Positions 57,874-64,000 of a stretch of DNA of 64,000 bases are shown one piece after another. Origin of the DNA: Microbacterium sp. Au-Mic1. GTDB lineage: Bacteria; Actinomycetota; Actinomycetes; Actinomycetales; Microbacteriaceae. The position numbers were made by a program, and so were the translations under genes. Numbering within the stretch: the first letter of the stretch is position 1; each line of letters opens with the position of its first letter. Location: assembly GCF_021341785.1 (NCBI RefSeq), contig NZ_JAJTTF010000015.1:1-64000 (forward strand). The letters run 5' to 3'. The notes beneath the pieces are model-generated. The model made no database searches. It saw only the letters and a program-made list of their open reading frames with translations, and had not been told where the DNA came from.

Positions 57874-59001
57874 TCATCGCAGCGGCGGCCACCAGCTCGC
57901 GTCCGCACCCGCACCGGCGCTGCCGTCGTAGCCGACTCCGGCTCCGCCAGGCGTGCCGCACGATGCCTCCGACACCGGCTGATCCGCCGACTGCCACCAG
58001 GAACCGGCCGTCGCCGTGATCCAGAACGGCGCGTCGCCGTTCGTCGTGAGTCTCAGCTCAGCGCCCTGCGGCCCACTGGCTGAGATCGCCAACGGCGCCT
58101 CCTGATCCCCGGTGACCGTCCACCCGGCATCCGTGAGCGCCTTCGTCAGTGCGTCGTGGTCGAGCTCCAGGCTCGCCGCATGACGGAATGCGATGCGCAG
58201 CCCATACGCGTCCCACCCGAGTCCGTCGTGGTTCAGCGACTCCGCGCACGCCTCCTGTGCGTCCCACCCCTGCGGTGCCGCGGCGGCGCGCAGATCGGAG
58301 ACCACCCGCTGCACCGCGTCGTAGCGCTGCTCCGCGAGCGCGATCTGCTTCTCGGCCGTGCGGGCCGACGCCTGGGCGCGCACTTCGCCGGCGGCATCCC
58401 CCTGCATCTGCCCGGTCGCGACACCGATCCCGCCGGCGGTCGCGAGCAGCAACGGCGCCAGTCCGAACCCGGCCCAGCCGAGGCGCTCCCACCGCGGGGC
58501 ACGCCGGATCGCAACACGGTCCGATGCCAGCACGAGCAGCAGCACCCAGGCCGCGATCCCGCAGACGATCGTCGCGACGAAGACCCAGATGGTGAACACT
58601 CCGCCCGCGGGAGCGCCGACCAGCTGCTGCAGCAGCGACGGCACCGGCACAGATTGGGAGGAGGGTGACGCGATCGTGCGATCCGGCATCGCGATCGCGA
58701 ACGCCACCCAGCTCCACCACAGCAGGATCAGTACCGGCACCTGCCGCGCCGGCGTCGCACTCGCGCCCGCTCGACGCTGAACGGAGCGAGGCAGCGACCC
58801 CAGGCCACCTGCCAGAGGGAGGAACAGCGGCGAGGTCAGCACGATGGTGAAGGACAGCTCGCCATGAACGGTGTTCACACGCCACAGGCAGAACAGGGCC
58901 ACGCCGATCGGCAGGAGCCAGGTCAGCCACGGCCAGATCCGCCAGGTGGCCCGCTGCAGGGCGGACGTGCGGTGCGGGAGCGCCGGCGGATGCTGCTGCA
59001 T
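57874..59001 (-). CDS. Multi-pass membrane protein with extracytoplasmic C-terminal domain
   Basis: 375 residues, not recognised. About five hydrophobic segments occupy the first 195 residues (WPWLTWLLPIGVALFCLWRV, LSFTIVLTSPLFLPLAGGL, VLILLWWSWVAFAIAM, FTIWVFVATIVCGIAAWVLL, LGWAGFGLAPLLLATAGGI). A helical region (ARTAEKQIALAEQRYDAVQR) and a small beta domain with two Cys, ending in a Gly/Ser/Trp tail, follow. It sits on the opposite strand between hemB and hemL. TAGCGT lies 6 nt before the ATG. Confidence 0.75.
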   Translation of the reverse strand: MQQHPPALPHRTSALQRATWRIWPWLTWLLPIGVALFCLWRVNTVHGELSFTIVLTSPLFLPLAGGLGSLPRSVQRRAGASATPARQVPVLILLWWSWVAFAIAMPDRTIASPSSQSVPVPSLLQQLVGAPAGGVFTIWVFVATIVCGIAAWVLLLVLASDRVAIRRAPRWERLGWAGFGLAPLLLATAGGIGVATGQMQGDAAGEVRAQASARTAEKQIALAEQRYDAVQRVVSDLRAAAAPQGWDAQEACAESLNHDGLGWDAYGLRIAFRHAASLELDHDALTKALTDAGWTVTGDQEAPLAISASGPQGAELRLTTNGDAPFWITATAGSWWQSADQPVSEASCGTPGGAGVGYDGSAGAGADASWWPPLR

Positions 59002-59007
59002 CCCGTC

Positions 59008-59013
59008 ACGCTA
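59008..59013 (-). promoter_or_regulatory. -10 element TAGCGT, leaderless promoter
   Basis: TAGCGT on the minus strand, 6 nt before ATG 59001. Confidence 0.5.
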
Positions 59014-59105
59014 GCCGTGCACCCTGAAGGATCGGCGTCAGCCCTGAGCCGCTCCGGCTGTTCGGAAGCACGCGAAGTGTGCAGATGGCTCTCCGATGGA
59101 GCCGT

Positions 59106-59176
59106 CCTCGTTTCGAAGCGCGCAAATGGCTCCATCCGGGCGTCGGATCGAGCCATTTGCGCGCTTTGAAACGAGG
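59106..59176. repeat. 27-bp inverted repeat in a divergent promoter region
   Basis: Left arm 59106-59132 (CCTCGTTTCGAAGCGCGCAA...) and right arm 59150-59176 (...TTGCGCGCTTTGAAACGAGG) match at 26 of 27 positions around a 17-nt loop. It lies between hemL and the divergent membrane-protein gene, so termination is an unlikely role. A weaker GGCTC/GAGCC pair flanks it upstream. Confidence 0.75.
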
Positions 59177-59223
59177 AGAACCAGCCCACACCAGGGCACA
59201 GGATCCTCCGGGAGAATGGATCC

Positions 59224-60546
59224 ATGACCGACCGCAATGACGACCTGTTCGACGCCGCCCGTGCCGTGATCCCCGGCGGGGTGAACTCCCCGGTGCGCGC
59301 CTACGGGTCGGTCGGCGGTACGCCGCGGTTCCTCGCGAGCGCGTCCGGCGCCACGGTCACCGACGCGGCCGGCACGACCTACCTCGACCTCGTCGCGTCG
59401 TGGGGCCCCGCCCTGCTCGGGCACGCGCACCCCGAGATCGTCGCCGCCGTGCAGGAGGCCGCGACGCGGGGGCTGTCGTTCGGCGCTCCGACCGAGGGCG
59501 AGGTCGAGCTCGCCGCCCTCATCGCCGACCGTGTGCGGCACGGCGACGCACGGCCGGTCGAACGGGTGCGCCTGGTCTCCACGGGCACCGAGGCGACCAT
59601 GACCGCGATCCGGCTCGCGCGCGGCGCGACCGGCCGCGACCTGCTGGTGAAGTTCGCCGGGCACTACCACGGGCACTCGGACGGGCTGCTGGCCGCGGCC
59701 GGATCCGGTGTCGCGACCCTCGCTCTGCCCGGATCCGCGGGAGTCCCCGCCCCGATCGCGGCGCAGACGCTCGTCATCGACTACAACTCGCCGGAGGCGC
59801 TCGCCGCCGTGTTCGCCGAGCACGGCGACCGGATCGCGGCCGTCATCGTGGAGGCCTCCGCGGCGAACATGGGCGTGGTCGCACCGCAGCCCGGGTTCAA
59901 CCGGCTCATCGCCGACACCGCGCACGCGCACGGCGCGCTCATGATCCTGGACGAGGTGCTCACCGGGTTCCGCGTGCACCCCGCAGGGTTCTGGGGGCTG
60001 CAGCAGGCGGGGGGGGAGGAGTACCTCCCCGACATCATCACGTTCGGCAAGGTGGTCGGCGGGGGTATGCCGCTCGCCGCGCTCGGCGGACGTGCCGAGG
60101 TCATGGACCGGCTGGCGCCGACCGGCCCGGTGTATCAGGCCGGCACGCTGAGCGGGAACCCGCTCTCGGTCGCCGCGGGCCTGGCCACGCTGCGCCTCGC
60201 GACGCCCGAGGTGTACGCGCGGATCGATGCCGCGGCCGCCCGGCTCTCGGACGCCCTCGACCGCGCCCTGACCGATGCGGGCGTCGTGCACGCGGTGCCG
60301 CGCGCCGGCAACCTGTTCGGCGTGGCCTTCGCGCCTGCGGCTCCGCGTGACTACACCGCGGCCCAGGCGCAGCAGGTGTTCCGGTACGCCCCGTTCTTCC
60401 ACGCGATGCGGGAGCAGGGCGTGGCACTGCCGCCGAGCGTGTTCGAGGCCTGGTTCCTCACGGCTGCGCACGGAGACGCCGAGCTCGCCGCGATCGAGGC
60501 GGCACTGCCCGCGGCAGCCGAGGCCGCGGCTCGCGCGACGGCCTGA
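59224..60546 (+). CDS. hemL: Glutamate-1-semialdehyde 2,1-aminomutase
   Basis: 440 residues. IPGGVNSPVRAYGSVGGTPRF at the N-terminus is diagnostic. The PLP lysine is Lys276 in ITFGKVVGGGMPLAALGG; EVLTGFRVHPAG precedes it. Converts glutamate-1-semialdehyde to 5-aminolevulinate, following HemA. GAGAAT lies 6 nt before the ATG, suggesting a leaderless message. A 23-bp tandem repeat begins at its stop codon. Confidence 0.97.
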   Translation: MTDRNDDLFDAARAVIPGGVNSPVRAYGSVGGTPRFLASASGATVTDAAGTTYLDLVASWGPALLGHAHPEIVAAVQEAATRGLSFGAPTEGEVELAALIADRVRHGDARPVERVRLVSTGTEATMTAIRLARGATGRDLLVKFAGHYHGHSDGLLAAAGSGVATLALPGSAGVPAPIAAQTLVIDYNSPEALAAVFAEHGDRIAAVIVEASAANMGVVAPQPGFNRLIADTAHAHGALMILDEVLTGFRVHPAGFWGLQQAGGEEYLPDIITFGKVVGGGMPLAALGGRAEVMDRLAPTGPVYQAGTLSGNPLSVAAGLATLRLATPEVYARIDAAAARLSDALDRALTDAGVVHAVPRAGNLFGVAFAPAAPRDYTAAQAQQVFRYAPFFHAMREQGVALPPSVFEAWFLTAAHGDAELAAIEAALPAAAEAAARATA

Positions 60547-60680
60547 TCGCCGCCCGGGCGATGGGCTGACCACGGTTCGGGCGACGGGCTGATCGCGGCT
60601 CGGACGACGGGCTGATCGCGGTTCGGACGACGGCGTGGCCGCGGTTCGGGCGACGGTCTGACTGCGGTTCGGTGGCGGTC
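60546..60680. repeat. 23-bp tandem repeat, about 5.9 units
   Basis: Units start at 60546, 60569, 60592, 60615, 60638 and 60661, with consensus ATCGCGGTTCGGGCGACGG and CTG. It follows directly on the hemL stop. Tandem arrays are otherwise absent from the window. Confidence 0.85.
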
Positions 60681-60985
60681 CGAGCCGGGCCGGCCGGAGA
60701 CGACGGCCGGGCGGGACGTGCCGCCTACCCGACCGCGGGATCCGGATCCGGAGCTCCACCATCGCTCGCTGGTCGCCAATCGCCCCTTCGAGCGCGGGGA
60801 AGGGGCGATTCGCGACCAGCGAGCAGGGGAAACCGGCAATTCGCGACCAGAGAGCGGGGGACACTGGCGTCGGCGGCCGCAGGCGACGGCGGGGGAGCCG
60901 GTTGTCGGTCCTCGCCAGCGGGATCGTTGCCGTCCTGTGAGGTGCCTCTCGGGCGGATCCGGGACGGCGCTGGCAGACTGGGGTG
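60681..60985. other. Rest of a 439-bp gap without a gene
   Basis: Apart from the 23-bp repeats and the inverted repeat at 60766-60822, this gap shows only GC-rich DNA with a third related arm (CAATTCGCGACCAGAGAGCG, about 60837-60856) and CAGACT 6 nt before the next gene. No protein is supported. Confidence 0.5.
60766..60822. repeat. 23-bp inverted repeat after hemL
   Basis: TCGCTGGTCGCCAATCGCCC plus CTT at 60766-60788 pairs with 60800-60822 at 22 of 23 positions around an 11-nt loop. A third half-copy follows at about 60837. Confidence 0.75.
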
Positions 60986-61444
60986 ATGGTGACGCTGCTG
61001 CTGGACCGGACCCGCCTCGAGGTGGAGCTCTCTCCGCTCGAGCGCGCCGTGTCATTCCGCCGCGACAACCTGCACATCGCCCGCGAGGCGATCGTCAAGG
61101 TGCAGCTCACCGATGACGCCTGGACGTGGCTGCGCGGTGTCGGCAGCCCGGGTACGCACGTGCCGCTCGTGCTCGCGGCCGGCACCTGGAAGTCGGCGAA
61201 CGGAGACGACTTCGTGCTCATCCGCCGGCACAAGCCCAGCGTCGTGATCGACCTCGAGGGCGCCGAGTTCCAACGCCTCGTCCTCACCACTCGACACGGA
61301 CTGGCGCTCGCACAGGCGCTGCGGCTCGATGCGACCTCCGAGCTCGCAGAGGTCACGGACATCGCCGCGACCGGTGCAATCCCCGTCGTGGAGCCCGCGG
61401 GCAGGTCCGGCCGCAAGCGCAAGCCGGCGATCCGCCCGGCCTGA
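60986..61444 (+). CDS. Hypothetical protein, PH-like fold possible
   Basis: 152 residues from ATG 60986, chosen over GTG 60983 because CAGACT lies exactly 6 nt upstream. Beta-rich and soluble: LDRTRLEVELSPLERAVSFRR, IVKVQLTDDAWTWLRGVGSP, VIDLEGAEFQRLVLTT. This looks like a small membrane-free PH-like or lipid-binding actinobacterial protein, but I do not recognise a characterised relative. A basic tail (RSGRKRKPAIRPA) follows. Monocistronic. Confidence 0.75.
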   Translation: MVTLLLDRTRLEVELSPLERAVSFRRDNLHIAREAIVKVQLTDDAWTWLRGVGSPGTHVPLVLAAGTWKSANGDDFVLIRRHKPSVVIDLEGAEFQRLVLTTRHGLALAQALRLDATSELAEVTDIAATGAIPVVEPAGRSGRKRKPAIRPA

Positions 61445-61537
61445 TCGAGGCTTGAATCCGGGCGTGCTTCCGTTCCGAGGCCCGGATCCGGTCGCGCCTC
61501 CGGGCGGAGGGCTCGCGTCGCGAACCCGCCCGAACGC

Positions 61538-61573
61538 CGAAGCGGCGACCGTCCTCAGACGATCGCCGCTTCG
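61538..61573. terminator. Bidirectional terminator before the ABC ATPase gene end
   Basis: CGAAGCGGCGACCGTC and GACGATCGCCGCTTCG pair with one mismatch around CTCA, between convergent genes. Confidence 0.8.
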
Positions 61574-61585
61574 CTAGGGTTCGCG

Positions 61586-64000
61586 TCAGTGCCCGTGGTG
61601 GTCGCCGTCGTCGCGGCGCTCCCCGTCCTGGCCCTGCTCGTGCTGCGGCTCGTCGCCGTGCTGCTGGTCGTCCTGCGGCGCGGGCTCGTCCTGCGCAGCA
61701 GGCTGCTCGCCCGCCGTCTCGTCACCGGCGGGACCGGGGGTGTAGGAGGGTGCCTCGTCCGTGAAGAACGCGCGAGCGGCTGCGGCGAGCGACGCGCTGA
61801 CGGCGGCGGCGCGCGGATCCTCGTCGTGGTCGATCTCGCCCTGGGTCACGTCCTCGAGGTCGTCGTCCTCGTCGGACGTCTCGTCGAGGATGACCTGGAT
61901 CTCCTGCGTGCGCCCCTCGGCGAGAGCGGCGAAGATCTCGATCCCGGCGATCTCCGTGGTCTCGGTGCTGGGTTCCGGCGAGGCGAACTCGTCCTCAGCG
62001 GGCGGCGTCGTGATCACGGTCGTCGCCGCCGTGGGAGCGTCGTCGACGTGGTCCGTCTCGGCGCCCGCGTCCTCGCGCTCGTCCGCGGGCCCGTCCTGGC
62101 CCTCGTCGGCGGCGTCCTCGTCCGCGGCGTCGGAGGCCTGCGGAGCCGACGGCACACCGGTGATCAGATCGTCGAAGGACACCGGTGCGGCGTCCGGGAT
62201 CGTCAGCGCGGCGGTCTCGAAGGATCCGAGTGCTGCGGAGCCGTCCTCGGCGGCGTCGGCGGCGCGCGTGAGAGGCGCGTCCTGCGCGTCGGCTCCCTCA
62301 CCGTCGGGCGCGTCGTCGGCGTCGTCCTGAGGCGCGTCCCCCGGCGTGTAGTCGGCGACGATCGGAGCGGTCAGCGCGACGCCTGCAGCGATGGCGGTGT
62401 CGTCGGGGGCGTCCTCCGACGATGCGTCCTCCTCGGCGGCGGACTCTGCCTGGTCCTCAGCGGCGTGCTCGGGCCCGCCGTCCTCCGCGTGAGCGTCGCT
62501 TTCCGCGTGCTCGTCGCTCTCGGCGGCGGGCTCAGCGGATCCCTCCTCAGCGGGGCCCTCCTCACCGGAGGCGTCGGAGTCGGAGGCGTCGGCCTCTCCA
62601 TCGCCCTCGGATCCGTCCTGGTCGGCAGGGCTCTCGTCTGCGTCGTGTTCGTCGGAGCCGGAAGATGCGGTCTCGTCGTCGCTCTCGGCGCCGTCCTCGA
62701 CGGCCGTGAGAGTCGCATCCTCGAGCGCCGCTTCTCCGCCATCGGTCTCGGATTCGCCGCCCTCGGCCGCGGGGGCGTCGGAGCCGTCCGCCGCCGCCTC
62801 GGAATCGTCGGTCTCGGAACCGTCGGTCGCCGTCTCGGAATCGTCGGTCTCGGATCCTTCGACCTCGGATCCGGCAGCGTCCTCGTCCTGGTCGGCCGCC
62901 GACTGCGCAGCGGCGAACTCGGCGGCCTCGCGACGTGTGGTCGGAACGGCGGACGCGCCCTCCGCCGGGGTGCCCGCGGAGTCGAACAGGCCGGCGACAC
63001 CGGCGGTCGCGGCTGCCACCACCGGTACGGCGGCGGCAGCGCCGAACAGCCCTGCAGTCGGAATGGCCTCGGTCGCTCCCGGAGCTTCCGCGCCCTCATC
63101 CGCGGCATCCGCGCCGGCGCCGGCATCGGCCGCGACAGACTCTTCGGGTGCCGTCTCGGGCGTGCCGACGATCGGCACCGCGCCCGTCGTGGAGTCGCGA
63201 CGGCCGTGCACGAGGTCGAGGAAGACCTCCTCGAGGCTCGGTCCGCGCTGCAGCAGCGTCGTGAGCGCAAGGCCCGCAGACGCGGCGACCGCGCCGACGG
63301 CGGCGGCATCCGTGTTGTGCACGGTCAGACCGGAGCGCAGCACGTCGAAACTCAGCCCGGCGTTCTGCAGGGCGCCGGCGAGGGCCGCACGGTCATCGGC
63401 GTCGACGACGACGGATCCCGTGGTCGGATCCGAGAGCTTGCCGATGCTGTCGGCGTAGACCAGACGACCCTTGGACAGCACCAGCACGTTGTCGGCGATC
63501 TGCTCGATCTCGCTCAGCACGTGCGAGGAGACGAGCACGGTCCGGCCCTCGTCCGCGAGGCGGCGCATGAGCAGGCGCATCCAGCGGATGCCCTCGGGGT
63601 CGAGCCCGTTCGCCGGCTCGTCGAGCACGAGCGCACCGGGGTCGCCGAGCAGCGCGCCGGCGACGCTGAGTCGCTGGCGCATGCCGAGGGAGTAGGCGCC
63701 GATGCGCGTCTCGGTCTCGTTCTGAAGGCCCACCAGGGCGAGCACCTCGTCGACGCGGGCGAGAGGGATGCCGTTCGCCTTCGCGGCGATGGACAGCTGC
63801 CGGGGCGCGGTGCGACGAGGACGGTAGACCGCCTCCTCGAGCACGGATCCGATGGTGCGCAGGGGGTGGCGCAGCTCGGAGTGAGCGATACCGCCGATGG
63901 TGGCGGTGCCGGAGGTCGGGCGGATCTGCCCGAGCATCATCCGCAGCGAGGTGGTCTTGCCGGCGCCGTTCGGCCCGAGGAACGCGGTCACCGCACCGGG
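61586..64000 (-). CDS. ABC transporter ATPase with about 500-residue acidic tail (5' end beyond window)
   Basis: The frame is open at base 64000, so the N-terminus is missing; 805 residues are visible. Walker A FLGPNGAGKTTSLRMM, ABC signature YSLGMRQRLSVAGALLGD, Walker B ALVLDEPANGLDPEG and the H-loop VLVSSHVLSEIEQIA define a CcmA/drug-export-type ATPase ending near residue 265 (SLEEVFLDLVHGRRDS). The rest is low-complexity and extremely acidic (repeats such as ETDDSETATDGSETDDSE), with an Ala-rich hydrophobic island (LFGAAAAVPVVAAATAGVAG), and ends in GDHHGH. Codon composition and the open frame fit a real product. Such tails are not part of known ABC ATPases. The cognate permease would lie to the right. 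Confidence 0.85.
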   Translation of the reverse strand, partial: PGAVTAFLGPNGAGKTTSLRMMLGQIRPTSGTATIGGIAHSELRHPLRTIGSVLEEAVYRPRRTAPRQLSIAAKANGIPLARVDEVLALVGLQNETETRIGAYSLGMRQRLSVAGALLGDPGALVLDEPANGLDPEGIRWMRLLMRRLADEGRTVLVSSHVLSEIEQIADNVLVLSKGRLVYADSIGKLSDPTTGSVVVDADDRAALAGALQNAGLSFDVLRSGLTVHNTDAAAVGAVAASAGLALTTLLQRGPSLEEVFLDLVHGRRDSTTGAVPIVGTPETAPEESVAADAGAGADAADEGAEAPGATEAIPTAGLFGAAAAVPVVAAATAGVAGLFDSAGTPAEGASAVPTTRREAAEFAAAQSAADQDEDAAGSEVEGSETDDSETATDGSETDDSEAAADGSDAPAAEGGESETDGGEAALEDATLTAVEDGAESDDETASSGSDEHDADESPADQDGSEGDGEADASDSDASGEEGPAEEGSAEPAAESDEHAESDAHAEDGGPEHAAEDQAESAAEEDASSEDAPDDTAIAAGVALTAPIVADYTPGDAPQDDADDAPDGEGADAQDAPLTRAADAAEDGSAALGSFETAALTIPDAAPVSFDDLITGVPSAPQASDAADEDAADEGQDGPADEREDAGAETDHVDDAPTAATTVITTPPAEDEFASPEPSTETTEIAGIEIFAALAEGRTQEIQVILDETSDEDDDLEDVTQGEIDHDEDPRAAAVSASLAAAARAFFTDEAPSYTPGPAGDETAGEQPAAQDEPAPQDDQQHGDEPQHEQGQDGERRDDGDHHGH

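Noticed and set aside
60546..60680. CRISPR array
   Set aside because: The repeats are contiguous 23-bp tandem units with no unique spacers, and no cas genes are present.
59038..61422. Open frame of about 794 codons on the minus strand across hemL
   Set aside because: It is antisense to hemL, has Arg/Gly/Pro/Ala-rich composition typical of high-GC shadow frames, and shows no domain motifs.

Overview
The window is GC-rich DNA (roughly 70% G+C) densely packed with genes on both strands. It looks like chromosome of an actinobacterium of the family Microbacteriaceae, most likely Microbacterium. That placement is inferred from actinobacterial-type proteins (HemQ, DUF3618-like and YtxH-like membrane proteins, ECF41 sigma factor, Arr), many ATGA/GTGA gene overlaps and many apparently leaderless promoters. 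No rRNA, tRNA, CRISPR array, phage or insertion sequence was seen.

Layout. 1-5.3 kb: a DoxX/DM13 lipoprotein pair (the DM13 gene appears frameshifted), a divergent OmpR-type two-component system, and a large HExxHxxGxxH metallopeptidase. 5.6-16.2 kb: a monoderm type IV pilus locus (pilin, two pseudopilins, a PilX-like protein, pilD-M-N-O-T-C), with the assembly ATPase pilB downstream on the opposite strand. 16.4-30.5 kb: single housekeeping or stress genes: SRPBCC protein, M13 peptidase, SDR-type oxidoreductase, POT transporter, VOC protein, CPBP protease, glycyl-tRNA synthetase, a 34-residue small protein, an ECF41 sigma factor with its carboxymuconolactone-decarboxylase partner, a beta-lactamase-fold hydrolase, a WYL regulator divergent from an epoxide hydrolase, and luxS.

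30.6-45.8 kb: a glycan-utilisation locus. It holds a GH38 alpha-mannosidase, a LacI regulator, two formylglycine-type sulfatases flanking a GH5-like enzyme (probably beta-mannosidase), an ABC sugar importer, a GH20 hexosaminidase-like enzyme and a secreted GH18 endo-beta-N-acetylglucosaminidase. Two 16-bp operators differing at one position link the divergent promoters. Together the genes read as a sulfated N-glycan catabolic system: GH18 releases the glycan outside, the ABC system imports it, and sulfatases, GH38, GH20 and GH5 finish it inside.

45.9-48.3 kb: DNA glycosylase, a small SRPBCC/ArsR stress operon and an arr rifamycin ADP-ribosyltransferase. 48.3-60.5 kb: the haem cluster hemA (divergent), hemE-hemG, three small envelope genes, hemQ-hemC-hemD-hemB, and hemL. 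HemQ marks the coproporphyrin-dependent route; no ferrochelatase gene is in the window. 61.6-64 kb: an ABC ATPase, cut by the window end, with an unusual acidic tail of about 500 residues.

The strongest non-genic signals are: (i) gross over-representation of GGATCC in all reading frames; (ii) a dispersed hairpin repeat (GTCGTTGAGCGAG...CGAGACGAAACG) found between genes and also in frame inside hemG and the GH38 gene; (iii) about 18 genes with a -10-like hexamer ending 6-7 nt before the start codon, implying leaderless mRNAs; (iv) several distinct long inverted repeats, mostly one per intergenic gap.
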